Below, one piece after another: positions 27,140 to 35,217 of a stretch of DNA of 64,000 nucleotides. A program made the position numbers and the translations under genes. This DNA comes from DATMGU01 sp035555315. Lineage in GTDB: Bacteria; Pseudomonadota; Alphaproteobacteria; ATCC43930; CGMCC-115725. The stretch is taken from contig DATMGU010000046.1 in NCBI GenBank assembly GCA_035555315.1, positions 248,001-312,000 of the forward strand. Direction: 5' to 3'. Below the pieces are notes generated by a model, which saw only the letters and a list, made by a program, of their open reading frames with translations, did not search any database and was not told the DNA's origin. Every line of letters starts with the position of its first letter. The stretch's first letter is position 1.

Positions 27140-27691
27140 ATGCGTATCGCCCATAGCGTCAAACTGCTGAGCACCGTCGCCGCTTTCGCCCTCATCCTGC
27201 CGTTCGCGGCGCAGGCCCAGACCACGATCGCTCAGACGGCGGCTCCGGTGACCTCCAGCGTCACCAGCCCCGCGGTCTCGGCTCCCACCATTCAGACTCC
27301 CGCGCTGGCGACCGGCAAGGCTCTGCCGTCGACCGCGTCGACCGTGACGGCGCCGTCCGTCGATAAGGCGGCCAAGCCGGCCGACAAGATTACCAAGGAC
27401 GCGACGGCGAAGACCGATGCCTTGACCGGTTCGACCACGAAGACGACCGACAAAGTGGCGACGGATAAGACGGTCTCGCACAAGCTGAAGCACGCGAAGA
27501 GCACAGTCGCCAAGACCGACCTGTCCAAGCCCGCTGATGTGTCCAAGGCTGACGTGTCCAAGACCGACCTGTCGAAGACTGGCGAGACGGCTAAGACCGG
27601 CGCGGCCAAAACCGCTTCGATCAAGCCGACCGTGGCGAAGCCGGTGGCGCCGATCGCCGACCCGGTTCCGGCCACGGCGACCAAGTCGTAA
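27140..27691 (+). CDS. Exported Thr/Lys/Ala-rich low-complexity protein
   Basis: A 183-residue protein with a classic signal peptide (MRIAHSVKLLSTVAAFALI then PFAAQAQ, cut after AQA). The mature part is almost wholly Ala, Thr, Lys, Val, Ser, Asp and Pro, with degenerate repeats such as VSKADVSKTDLSK. There are no cysteines and no recognisable fold, so it is probably disordered in the periplasm or envelope. The start has GAGG 9 bases upstream; open frame further upstream crosses the terminator region and is not used. I do not recognise a family. The high lysine content might bind anionic polymers. Confidence 0.7.
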   Translation: MRIAHSVKLLSTVAAFALILPFAAQAQTTIAQTAAPVTSSVTSPAVSAPTIQTPALATGKALPSTASTVTAPSVDKAAKPADKITKDATAKTDALTGSTTKTTDKVATDKTVSHKLKHAKSTVAKTDLSKPADVSKADVSKTDLSKTGETAKTGAAKTASIKPTVAKPVAPIADPVPATATKS

Positions 27692-27734
27692 CATCCGGAT
27701 CGTCCCGGATGCCTCTTGCCGACTGTCAAATGGC

Positions 27735-27779
27735 GCGGCCGGACCGGTTGTCCGGCCGCTGCCGTTCCGGCTCGTTTTT
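27735..27779 (+). terminator. Hairpin(s) followed by T-run after the exported protein gene
   Basis: GCGGCCGGAC pairs perfectly with GTCCGGCCGC around CGGTT (27735-27759). A second small hairpin GCCG-TTC-CGGC leads directly into TCGTTTTT. The position, 43 bases after the stop at 27691, suits a terminator, although the long stem is separated from the T-run. Confidence 0.6.
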
Positions 27780-27793
27780 GGTATCATGGCGGC

Positions 27794-28303
27794 ATGACCG
27801 CGAACACACCCGCCGCTTCCAAACCGCCCGACATCTATGTGGATGCCGATGCCTGCCCCGTGCGGGCGGAGGTCTTCCGCGTCGCCCAGCGCTATGCGCT
27901 CAAGGTCTATGTCGTCGCCAATGCCTTCATCTCGGTGCCGAGCGATCCGCGGATCGAGCGTGTGCTGGTCGGCGACGGCTTCGACGCGACCGATGACTGG
28001 ATCGCCGCCCGCGCCGGTTCCGGCGATATCGTCATCACCGCGGATATCCCGCTCGCCGATCGCTGCCTCAAATCCGGCGCCTCGGTGCTCGGCCCGACCG
28101 GTCGGCCCTTCACCGAAAGCTCGATCGGCATGACGCTCGCCACCCGCGCCATCATGGCCGATCTGCGCGCCGGCGGGGAGCAGATCGGCGGCCCGAAAGC
28201 CATAGGCCCGGCCGACCGCTCCCGCTTTCTCTCCGCCCTCGACGACCTGGTCGTCCGGCTCCGCCGGCCAAAGCCAAGAGTGATTCCGCCGGCGAGTTTT
28301 TAG
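27794..28303 (+). CDS. YaiI/YqxD family protein (UPF0178, DUF188)
   Basis: A 169-residue PIN-like protein. The opening DIYVDADACPVRAEVFRVA is the family signature. DDWIAARAGSGDIVITADIPLADRCL carries the second acidic cluster, so a metal-dependent nuclease fold is likely, but the activity is not established for the family. The start at 27794 follows a GGCGGC stretch; the frame is open upstream through the terminator. It overlaps the convergent carboxylate-amine ligase gene by four bases. Confidence 0.88.
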   Translation: MTANTPAASKPPDIYVDADACPVRAEVFRVAQRYALKVYVVANAFISVPSDPRIERVLVGDGFDATDDWIAARAGSGDIVITADIPLADRCLKSGASVLGPTGRPFTESSIGMTLATRAIMADLRAGGEQIGGPKAIGPADRSRFLSALDDLVVRLRRPKPRVIPPASF

Positions 28304-29448
28304 GAGGCAGATTTACCGGCACTTGGCACCGTCGCCTCGATCAGCCAGTCGACCACCGCTGCCAGCGCCTCCGCCTGGCTCGCTCCGCCGGCCAATGCGG
28401 TCCGGAACACCTCCAACTGGCGATGCGCGCTGGTGCCGCGTGCCAGGATCGTTCGGGCGTGGTTCACTTCCGCGACGCAGTCGAAGAACGCCGCGTCCTC
28501 GGCGACGAGGGTGAAGATCTCTTCCAGCAACTCGGCATAGGGCACGATCACCGCTCGGCCGAAATCGACCAACCCGGCATCGATGCCGTAGCGCTGCGCC
28601 CGCCAGCGGTTCTCGTCGATCAGCATGCGCGCATAGATCCGCCAGCGCTGATTGGCCCGGCGCAGGCGCCACAGCATGCGCAGCAGGCAGCGGTAGAGGC
28701 AGGCGATGGCGATCCCGTCATCGAGCTCGGTCGCGACATCGGTGACGCGCATTTCGAGGGTCGGGAACCGAGCGCTCGGCCTGATGTCCCACCACAGCTT
28801 GCTGGCATCGGTGATCACCCCGACCGCGATCAGCATGTCGACATGCCGGCGATATTCGCCGGCGCTCTCGAAGCGTTCGGGGATGCCGGTGCGCGGCAAT
28901 TCGTCGAACACGGCGATCCGATAGGATTTTAGGCCGGAATCCGTCCCCTGCCAGAACGGCGAGGACGTCGATAGGGCCAGCAGATGCGGCAGGAAGTAGC
29001 TCACCTGGTTCATGAGGTCGATGCGCAGCTCATCATCCGCGATGCCGACATGCACGTGCATGCCGCAGATCATCAGACGACGTGCCACACCCTGTAGGTC
29101 GTCATGCAGGGCGCGATAGCGGTCCTGGTCGGTATGGCGCTGGTCGTCCGGCATGGCGAACGGGTGGGTCGCGGCGGCGATCGGCGCCATGCCATGGGCG
29201 CCGGCTATGTCGATCACGGTCCGGCGCAGCTCGACCAGCTCGGCGCGCGCGGCGGCGGCACTGGCGCAGATGCCGGTCGCGACCTCGATCTGCGAGCGCA
29301 GGAATTCCGGAAAGATACGGCCTTTGCCGGCGGCCTCGCAGGCGGCGAGCAATTGGGGCGGCGGGTCGCGCACCACATCGCGGGTCCGCCGATCGACCAG
29401 CAAATATTCTTCCTCGATGCCGAGCGTGAAGGACGGCTCGAGGATCAT
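28300..29448 (-). CDS. ybdK: Carboxylate-amine ligase, glutamate-cysteine ligase 2 type (YbdK)
   Basis: ATP-dependent carboxylate-amine ligase of the GCS2 group, 382 residues. Family marks are FTLGIEEEYLLVD at the N-terminus, the LRSQIEVATG strand, CGMHVHVGI and the SSPFWQGTDSGLKSYR loop. Weak gamma-glutamylcysteine ligase activity is known for E. coli YbdK; the real substrate is uncertain. It is divergent from glycerate kinase and convergent with the YaiI gene, so it probably has its own promoter. Confidence 0.9.
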   Translation of the reverse strand: MILEPSFTLGIEEEYLLVDRRTRDVVRDPPPQLLAACEAAGKGRIFPEFLRSQIEVATGICASAAAARAELVELRRTVIDIAGAHGMAPIAAATHPFAMPDDQRHTDQDRYRALHDDLQGVARRLMICGMHVHVGIADDELRIDLMNQVSYFLPHLLALSTSSPFWQGTDSGLKSYRIAVFDELPRTGIPERFESAGEYRRHVDMLIAVGVITDASKLWWDIRPSARFPTLEMRVTDVATELDDGIAIACLYRCLLRMLWRLRRANQRWRIYARMLIDENRWRAQRYGIDAGLVDFGRAVIVPYAELLEEIFTLVAEDAAFFDCVAEVNHARTILARGTSAHRQLEVFRTALAGGASQAEALAAVVDWLIEATVPSAGKSAS

Positions 29449-29556
29449 CGTGTCCTGACGATCATAAGGGGATGGCGACGCAGCACGGGCCCAGCCGCGA
29501 AAATGCCGTGTGGGGCGTGTCGGGCGGGGCGTTGCTGTCGGTCACGAAAACGGGCT

Positions 29557-29580
29557 AATTTCCATTGCGCGGAAATTTTT
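29557..29580 (+). repeat. Inverted repeat with T-run upstream of glycerate kinase
   Basis: AATTTCC and GGAAATT, 7-bp arms with a 7-base spacer, run into TTT. The element is 32 bases before the chosen ATG of the next gene. It could be an operator or a weak attenuator hairpin; the stem is AT-rich. Confidence 0.35.
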
Positions 29581-29611
29581 CACCGCAATCGTGGGATTTG
29601 TCGATCCTCTA

Positions 29612-30874
29612 ATGGCCTCCTCTGAACGCACGATCCTGGACGCGTTGTTCCTGGCCGCTCGCCAGGCCGCGGATCCGGCGCATGTCGTCCCGCCCGCTCT
29701 ACCGCCGCCGCCGCGCGGCCGCACCATCGTCGTCGGCGCCGGCAAGGCCGCGGCGTCGATGGCCCGAGCTGTTGAAAAGGCATGGCCCGGCCCGCTCCAA
29801 GGGCTGGTCGTCACGCGCTATGGGCACGGTGTGCCCTGCGAACGGATCGAGGTGGTCGAGGCGGCGCATCCGGTGCCCGACGCCGCCGGTTTCGCCGCCG
29901 CCCGGCGCATCCTCGACCTGGTGGGCGGATTGGGGCCGGACGATCTGGTTCTGGCGCTGATCTCGGGTGGTGGCTCGGCCTTGCTGGCGCTGCCGGCACC
30001 CGGCATCCCGCTCGACGACAAGCGGGCGGTCACTTCCGCCTTGCTGCGCTCCGGGGCGACGATCGGTATGATGAATGCGGTGCGCAAGCATCTCTCCGCG
30101 ATCAAGGGCGGCCGCTTGGCGCTGGCGGCCTATCCGGCGCCCGTCGTGACCCTCGCCATCTCCGACGTGCCGGGTGACGATCCGGGAACGATCGCCTCCG
30201 GCCCGACCGTGGGCGACAGCTCGACCCTGGCCGAGGCCCGGGCGCTTTTGGCGCAGGCCGGCGTGGCGGTCCCCGAGTCGATCCGCCGCTGGCTTGACGA
30301 TCCGGCGGCGGAAACCCCGGATCTCGACGATCCGCGCCTCGCCGGCAACAGCTTTCGCCTGGTTGCGACACCGCAAATGGCGCTGGAAGCCGCGGCCGAT
30401 GCCGCCCGGCGCTTCGGGGTGACGCCGCTGCTGCTGGGCGACGCGCTGGAGGGCGAGGCGCGCGAGGTCGGCCTGGTGCATGCCGGCATCGCCCGATCGG
30501 TCGCCGAGCACGGCCATCCGATCGGCCGCCCGGCCGTCCTGCTGTCCGGCGGCGAGACCACGGTCACCGTGCGCGGGTCCGGGCGCGGCGGCCGTAACGT
30601 CGAATTCCTGCTCGGTCTCGCCCTCGGCCTCGACGGCCAAGCCGGTATCCATGCCATCGCCTGCGATACCGATGGCATCGACGGCACGGAGGACAATGCC
30701 GGCGCATGGCTCGATCCGGCGACGCTCGTCCGCGCGCGGGCGGCCGGTATCGATCCGCGCGCGGCTCTGGCGCGAAACGACGCCTATGGCGTTTTCGCGG
30801 CTTCGGGCGATCTCGTCATCACCGGGCCGACCTTGACCAACGTCAATGATTTCCGGGCCGTGCTGATCACCTGA
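29612..30874 (+). CDS. Glycerate 2-kinase (GckA/TtuD, MOFRL family)
   Basis: Phosphorylates D-glycerate to 2-phosphoglycerate. The 420-residue protein has the DUF4147 domain (TIVVGAGKAAASMARAVE and ALISGGGSALLALP, with the conserved AIKGGRLA) and the C-terminal MOFRL domain (VLLSGGETTVTVRG, GRGGRNVEFLLG, CDTDGIDGTEDNAGA). The ATG at 29612 matches the usual start; an in-frame GTG lies 20 bases earlier. Pyruvate kinase follows on the same strand after 55 bases, giving a direct glycerate-to-pyruvate route with enolase. Confidence 0.9.
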   Translation: MASSERTILDALFLAARQAADPAHVVPPALPPPPRGRTIVVGAGKAAASMARAVEKAWPGPLQGLVVTRYGHGVPCERIEVVEAAHPVPDAAGFAAARRILDLVGGLGPDDLVLALISGGGSALLALPAPGIPLDDKRAVTSALLRSGATIGMMNAVRKHLSAIKGGRLALAAYPAPVVTLAISDVPGDDPGTIASGPTVGDSSTLAEARALLAQAGVAVPESIRRWLDDPAAETPDLDDPRLAGNSFRLVATPQMALEAAADAARRFGVTPLLLGDALEGEAREVGLVHAGIARSVAEHGHPIGRPAVLLSGGETTVTVRGSGRGGRNVEFLLGLALGLDGQAGIHAIACDTDGIDGTEDNAGAWLDPATLVRARAAGIDPRAALARNDAYGVFAASGDLVITGPTLTNVNDFRAVLIT

Positions 30875-30929
30875 CAGTCATCCATCGCCGTCATAGTTCA
30901 ATAACCAGAAAATAGAGGGAACGCCGCTC

Positions 30930-32363
30930 GTGAAACCGGTTATTCGCCGTCGCCGCAGTGCCAAGGTGCTGGCCACCCTGGGGCCGGCCAGTTCCAGCGA
31001 GGAAATGATCGCCGCCCTGTTCGCCGCCGGCGTCGATGTATTCCGCCTGAACTTCAGCCACGGTACCCAGGAGGATCATCGGCGCAACGTCGATACCATT
31101 CGGCGGATCGAAAAACGCACCGGGCATCCAATCGGCATCTTGATGGATCTGCAGGGACCCAAGCTGCGGCTCGGCACCTTCGCCGCGGGACGGGTGGCGC
31201 TGGTGACGGGGGCGACGTTCCGTCTCGACCTCGACCGGGCGCCGGGCGACGCCAAGCGGGCGCCGCTGCCGCATCCCGAGATCTTCGCGGCGATCGAACC
31301 AGGGACCGAGCTGTTGATCGATGACGGCAAGGTGCGGCTGCGCGTCGAGGCGTCGGGCGCGGATTTCGCCGATCTCACGGTGCTGGTCGGCGGTGCCGTG
31401 TCCGACCGCAAGGGCGTCAACGTGCCGAACGCGGTGCTGCCGATCTCGGCGCTGACGGCGAAGGATCGTTCCGATCTCGCCTTCGGCTTGGATCTCGGGG
31501 TCGATTGGGTGGCGATGAGCTTCGTGCAGCGACCCGAGGATGTCGCCGAAGGGCGCAAGCTGATCGCCGGGCGCGCGGCGTTGCTCAGCAAGCTGGAGAA
31601 GCCGGCGGCGATCGACCATCTCGACGAGATCGTCGAGCTCAGCGACGCGGTGATGGTGGCGCGCGGCGATCTCGGCGTCGAGATGCCGCCCGAGGACGTG
31701 CCGATCCTGCAGAAGCGGATCATCCATACCTGCCGGCGGGCCGGCAAACCGGTCGTCGTCGCCACCCAGATGCTGGAAAGCATGATCAAGGCACCGACGC
31801 CGACCCGCGCCGAGGCGTCCGATGTGGCGACCGCCATCTATGAGGGCGCCGACGCGGTCATGCTGTCGGCGGAAAGTGCCGCCGGCGATTTTCCGCTGGA
31901 GGCGGTGCAGATGATGGATCGCATCATTTCCCGGGTGCAGCGCGACCCGCTTTACCAGGCGCAGATGGCGTCGGAGCATCTCGATCACGAGGACACCGCA
32001 TCGGATGCGATCAGCGCGGCCGCGCGGCAGGTCGCGGAGACGATCAAGGCGGCGGCGATCGTGACCTATACCAGCTCGGGCTCGACCACGCTGCGCGCGG
32101 CGCGGGAGCGGCCGGACGTGCCGATCCTGTCGCTCACCCCGCGGATCGAGACCGCGAGGCGCCTGGCGCTGGTCTGGGGGGTCCACGCGGTGGTCGCCAG
32201 CGATGTGGGGAATTTCGCCGATATGGTGCAGAAGGCCTGCCGTCTGGCGCTCGCCCATGAGGTCGCCGAGGATGGCGATCGGGTGGTGATCACCGCCGGT
32301 GTGCCGTTCGGTACCCCCGGGGCCACCAACATCCTGCGTATCGCTTGGGTCAAGAAGAGCTAA
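30930..32363 (+). CDS. pyk: Pyruvate kinase
   Basis: Makes ATP and pyruvate from phosphoenolpyruvate. The 477-residue protein has the TIM-barrel core with KVLATLGPAS, FRLNFSHG, LMDLQGPKLR and VMVARGDLGVEMP. The signature with the catalytic lysine region is ISKLEKPAAIDHL-like, and the ADP site lies near PTRAEASDVATAIYEGADAV. The C-terminal allosteric domain is complete (VTYTSSGSTTLRAARERP). The start is GTG with GAGGGA upstream. Confidence 0.95.
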   Translation: MKPVIRRRRSAKVLATLGPASSSEEMIAALFAAGVDVFRLNFSHGTQEDHRRNVDTIRRIEKRTGHPIGILMDLQGPKLRLGTFAAGRVALVTGATFRLDLDRAPGDAKRAPLPHPEIFAAIEPGTELLIDDGKVRLRVEASGADFADLTVLVGGAVSDRKGVNVPNAVLPISALTAKDRSDLAFGLDLGVDWVAMSFVQRPEDVAEGRKLIAGRAALLSKLEKPAAIDHLDEIVELSDAVMVARGDLGVEMPPEDVPILQKRIIHTCRRAGKPVVVATQMLESMIKAPTPTRAEASDVATAIYEGADAVMLSAESAAGDFPLEAVQMMDRIISRVQRDPLYQAQMASEHLDHEDTASDAISAAARQVAETIKAAAIVTYTSSGSTTLRAARERPDVPILSLTPRIETARRLALVWGVHAVVASDVGNFADMVQKACRLALAHEVAEDGDRVVITAGVPFGTPGATNILRIAWVKKS

Positions 32364-32372
32364 GATGGCTCG

Positions 32373-33155
32373 ATGAACGAGTTGACCCCACCCGACGACG
32401 CCCCCGCCAAGCCAACCGCAGCCGCCAAGCCGGCTCTCGTACCGGTCGACGACCAGCCGCCTTGCGATGGCTGCGGCAAGCTGCCCGCCCTCTGCGTCTG
32501 CGCCGAGGTCGTCCCCGTGCAGAACAAGCTCGGCGTGTTGATCCTGCAGCATCCGCAGGAGCAGGATATGGAACTGGGGACCGCGCGTCTCGCCAATGTG
32601 GCCCTGGCCAAGTCCGGTCTGCGGGTCGGGTTGTCCTGGCCCAGCCTGGCGAAGGCGGTTGGCAAGCCGATCGATCCCAAGCGCTGGGCCATCATCTATC
32701 TGGGATCGGTCAAACCCACCGCCCTCCCACCCGGGCGGGAGGTCGTCGCGGTCGATCGCAAGGGCGTGCCGCTCACCAATCAGGATACCGCTCTCGCGTC
32801 CCTCGACGGAATCGTGCTGCTCGACGGCACCTGGAGCCAGGCCAAGGCGCTGTGGTGGCGCAATGCCTGGATGCTGAAGCTGCCACGCCTGGTTTTGGCA
32901 CCGAAGCGGCCGTCGCATTACGGAAGGCTGCGCCGCGAGCCCCGCGCCGAGGGCCTCTCGACCCTGGAAGCCGTGGCATTGGCCCTGGCGCGCCTGGAAA
33001 AGCGGCCGGAGATCGAAACCAAGCTGGTCGGCGTGTTCGACCTGTTGCTCGGCCGCTATCGCGCGACCCAGTCCTCGCGGCCCGGGTCGCCGAGCCCTGC
33101 GACAGCCAATTCGCCGGGTGCCAAGCGGCACCGGCCGCGGCGCCGATCCGCTTGA
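32373..33155 (+). CDS. DTW-domain tRNA-uridine aminocarboxypropyltransferase
   Basis: Adds the aminocarboxypropyl group of SAM to a uridine of tRNA (acp3U), as for E. coli TapT. The protein has 260 residues. A zinc-ribbon-like start (CDGCGKLPALCVC) is followed by VLILQHPQEQ and the family DTW element as LLDGTWSQAKALWWRN. RPSHYGRLRREP and STLEAVALAL complete the domain. The C-terminal tail is basic (KRHRPRRRSA). It starts 9 bases after pyk and ends convergent to the NDUFA9-like gene. Confidence 0.88.
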   Translation: MNELTPPDDAPAKPTAAAKPALVPVDDQPPCDGCGKLPALCVCAEVVPVQNKLGVLILQHPQEQDMELGTARLANVALAKSGLRVGLSWPSLAKAVGKPIDPKRWAIIYLGSVKPTALPPGREVVAVDRKGVPLTNQDTALASLDGIVLLDGTWSQAKALWWRNAWMLKLPRLVLAPKRPSHYGRLRREPRAEGLSTLEAVALALARLEKRPEIETKLVGVFDLLLGRYRATQSSRPGSPSPATANSPGAKRHRPRRRSA

Positions 33156-33168
33156 TGCCGGCCCGCCT

Positions 33169-34122
33169 TCACGCCATCCGCTTCCGCGTATACCAGCCGC
33201 CACGCCGGTAGCGATCGAGATATGTCGGCACAATCAACTCCACGGCGGCCGGCGTGATGCCCAGATCGGCGAAGCCGGGCGCTCCAGGCGACACGACATT
33301 GTCCTGCTGCAACAGCGTCACCTGATCGCGGGTCAGTAGCGCGCCCGGCAGCTTTTCCAGTAACGCGGCCTGCCGAGTGGCCAGCGGGATCGGTAGGTCG
33401 ACCAGCCAGCGCTTGCGCTGGATCAGGTCCAGTGTCAGGGCCATCAGTTCCTTAAAGGTATAGACTTTCGGGCCGCCCAATTCGTAGGTCTCGCCGGCTG
33501 CTTCCGGATGATCGAGCGCTACCAGGGCCGCGTCCGCCACATCGCCCACATAGACCGGCTGGAATTTGGTGTGGCCGCCGCCGATCAGCGGCAGGGCCGG
33601 GGAGATCTGAGCCAGCGTCGCGAAGCGGTTGAAGAACTTGTCCTCGGGACCGAATACGATCGACGGACGCAGCACGATGGCCTCGGGAAACGCCGAGCGG
33701 ACCGCCGCTTCGCCCAGGCCCTTGGTCCGGGCATAGCGGGAGGCGGCGTTCGGGTCGGCGCCGATCGCCGAGACCTGCAGCAGGCGCTTCACGCCCAAGC
33801 TTTTCGACAGGGCGGCGATCCGTCCCGCCGCCTTGTGCTGCACATCCTCGAAGCGCTGCTTGCCGGTCTCCGCCAGGATGCCGACCAGATTGATCACCGT
33901 ATCCGCGCCTTCGATCGCCGCGGCGACGGTCACCTCATCACTGAGATCGGCGTTGATCAAGGCGATCTGCCCGACATCCCCCATCGGCGTGAGGTAGCTG
34001 GCGGCTCGCGCGTTGCGGCCGACCACCGTGACGACAGCGCCACGCGCGCCCAGCCGCTTCACGATATAGCGTCCGATGAAGCCCGCGCCCCCGAAGATGG
34101 TCACCCGGCGAAGTGTTGCCAT
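33169..34122 (-). CDS. Complex I NDUFA9-like NAD-dependent epimerase family protein
   Basis: Atypical extended SDR of 317 residues. It opens VTIFGGAGFIGRYIVKRL with the full G-x-x-G-x-x-G loop, followed by NLVGILAETGKQRFEDVQHKAA. The conserved VSAIGADPNAASRYARTK segment keeps the Y-x-x-x-K-like pair. FGPEDKFFNRFA is typical of the group close to mitochondrial NDUFA9, an accessory subunit of complex I; alphaproteobacteria often carry it outside the nuo operon. It is divergent from the tRNA-Leu gene. Confidence 0.85.
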   Translation of the reverse strand: MATLRRVTIFGGAGFIGRYIVKRLGARGAVVTVVGRNARAASYLTPMGDVGQIALINADLSDEVTVAAAIEGADTVINLVGILAETGKQRFEDVQHKAAGRIAALSKSLGVKRLLQVSAIGADPNAASRYARTKGLGEAAVRSAFPEAIVLRPSIVFGPEDKFFNRFATLAQISPALPLIGGGHTKFQPVYVGDVADAALVALDHPEAAGETYELGGPKVYTFKELMALTLDLIQRKRWLVDLPIPLATRQAALLEKLPGALLTRDQVTLLQQDNVVSPGAPGFADLGITPAAVELIVPTYLDRYRRGGWYTRKRMA

Positions 34123-34277
34123 GCCTTACGCTCTTTCCCGACGATCGATCCGGTCGACAGCCCCTTGCTTTGGGCCGTCGATACAAATGGTTATAGTATG
34201 GCCGCACGGCGACGGCACCGGCAAAAGCACCGCCGGGACTCGGTGGCGTCAGGAACGGAAGTACGAGCCACGATTGC

Positions 34278-34295
34278 GTATCGACTACCTCATAC
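34278..34295 (+). promoter_or_regulatory. 18-bp operator-like element ahead of tRNA-Leu
   Basis: GTATCGACTACCTCATAC, itself bounded by the dyad GCGTAT...ATACGC. It ends 12 bases before the -35 of the tRNA promoter. It matches the reverse complement of the element at 35197-35214 in 16 of 18 positions, so a common regulator or factor is plausible. Confidence 0.55.
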
Positions 34296-34307
34296 GCAAT
34301 TCTCCAT

Positions 34308-34336
34308 TTGACATTGGCCGGCGACGCCCCTACGAA
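34308..34336 (+). promoter_or_regulatory. Sigma-70 type promoter of tRNA-Leu
   Basis: A perfect TTGACA (34308-34313), a 17-base spacer and TACGAA (34331-34336) place the start point about 6 bases before the mature tRNA end. This is the clearest promoter in the window. Confidence 0.75.
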
Positions 34337-34349
34337 ACCATCCCTCTGG

Positions 34350-34436
34350 GCCCTGGTGGCGGAATTGGTAGACGCGCTAGATTCAGGTTCTAGTGGGGGT
34401 AACCCCGTGGAAGTTCGAGTCTTCTCCTGGGCACCA
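34350..34436 (+). tRNA. tRNA-Leu (anticodon CAG)
   Basis: An 87-base class II tRNA with encoded CCA. The acceptor GCCCTGG faces CCTGGGC with a U-U mismatch at the fifth pair. The D arm is GCGGAATTGGTAGACGC and the anticodon stem CTAGA/TCTAG encloses TTCAGGT with CAG at 34384-34386. The variable arm is TGGGGGTAACCCCGT and the T arm GAAGTTCGAGTCTTC. It reads CUG codons, the favoured leucine codon in such a GC-rich genome. Confidence 0.95.
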
Positions 34437-34441
34437 TGTTT

Positions 34442-34484
34442 TCCGATGATCCCGGCCGGCGATTGGCGGGCCGGGATCATCGGA
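34442..34484 (+). repeat. Perfect 16-bp hairpin between tRNA-Leu and the RNase D gene
   Basis: The arms 34442-34457 and 34469-34484 pair without mismatch (core CCGATGATCCCGGCC) around an 11-base loop. It begins 5 bases after the tRNA CCA and lacks a T-run. Part of the right arm (ATCATCGGACAT, 34476-34487) is repeated at 34494-34505, so the left arm has two possible partners. Confidence 0.8.
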
Positions 34485-34555
34485 CATACCCTCATCATCG
34501 GACATCACTTCGCCGACCGGTGATCCCGCGGGACGGCCAATCGGAAGTCGACCTT

Positions 34556-35167
34556 TTGAGCATCACCCTGCATCACGGCGATCTCCCGGCTGGGCTCGAT
34601 CTCGGCAAGATCGTGGCGATCGACACCGAAACCATGGGCCTCAACCCGCATCGCGACCGGTTGTGCCTGGTTCAGCTCTCCGCCGGTGACGGCACCGCGC
34701 ATTTGGTGAAATTCGCGCGCGGCGCTTACGACGCCCCAAATCTCAAGGCGATGCTGGCCGACCCCACGGTGTTGAAGCTGTTTCATTTCGGCCGGTTCGA
34801 CATCGCGGTGCTGCGGCATTTTCTGGGCGTGCTGACCGAGCCTGTCTGGTGCACCAAGATCGCCTCAAAACTGGTGCGGACGTTCACCGACCGACACGGC
34901 CTAAAGGATCTTTGCAAGGAATTGGTCGGCGTCGACCTCTCGAAGCAGCAGCAATCCTCGGATTGGGGCGCCGACACGCTCAACGAGGAGCAGATGCGCT
35001 ATGCCGCCTCGGACGTGCTGTACCTGCACCAGATGAGGGGCCGGCTCGACGAGATGCTGGCACGCGAGGGCCGCGGCGAGATCGCCGCTGCCTGCTTCCG
35101 CTTCTTGCCGACCCGCGCGCTGCTCGATCTCGAAGGTTGGCCGGAATTGGACATCTTCGCGCACTGA
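34556..35167 (+). CDS. Ribonuclease D family 3'-5' exonuclease (short form)
   Basis: DEDDy exonuclease of 203 residues. Exo I is AIDTETMGL (Asp23, Glu25), Exo II has FHFGRFDIAVL (Asp82), and Exo III is MRYAASDVLYLH. There is no HRDC domain, so it is the short alphaproteobacterial form of RNase D, expected to trim tRNA or other RNA 3' ends. The start is uncertain: TTG at 34556 with GGAAG 8 bases upstream fits the family N-terminus; GTG at 34520 is also possible. An ATG at 34436 overlaps the tRNA and is unlikely. Confidence 0.88.
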   Translation: MSITLHHGDLPAGLDLGKIVAIDTETMGLNPHRDRLCLVQLSAGDGTAHLVKFARGAYDAPNLKAMLADPTVLKLFHFGRFDIAVLRHFLGVLTEPVWCTKIASKLVRTFTDRHGLKDLCKELVGVDLSKQQQSSDWGADTLNEEQMRYAASDVLYLHQMRGRLDEMLAREGRGEIAAACFRFLPTRALLDLEGWPELDIFAH

Positions 35168-35196
35168 GCCGTTCGGAGTCCCCGGCAAGTGATTTC

Positions 35197-35214
35197 GTAT
35201 GAGGTAGTTCATAC
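35197..35214 (-). promoter_or_regulatory. 18-bp operator-like element ahead of rpmH
   Basis: On the plus strand it reads GTATGAGGTAGTTCATAC, a dyad GTATGA/TCATAC. Its reverse complement differs from the element at 34278-34295 only at two adjacent positions. It ends 3 bases before the -35 hexamer of the rpmH promoter, so a bound protein would touch RNA polymerase. Confidence 0.55.
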
Positions 35215-35217
35215 AAA

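Noticed and set aside
34436..34555. Start of the RNase D gene at the ATG at 34436
   Set aside because: It would overlap the tRNA CCA end and translate the hairpin; homology begins only near 34556.
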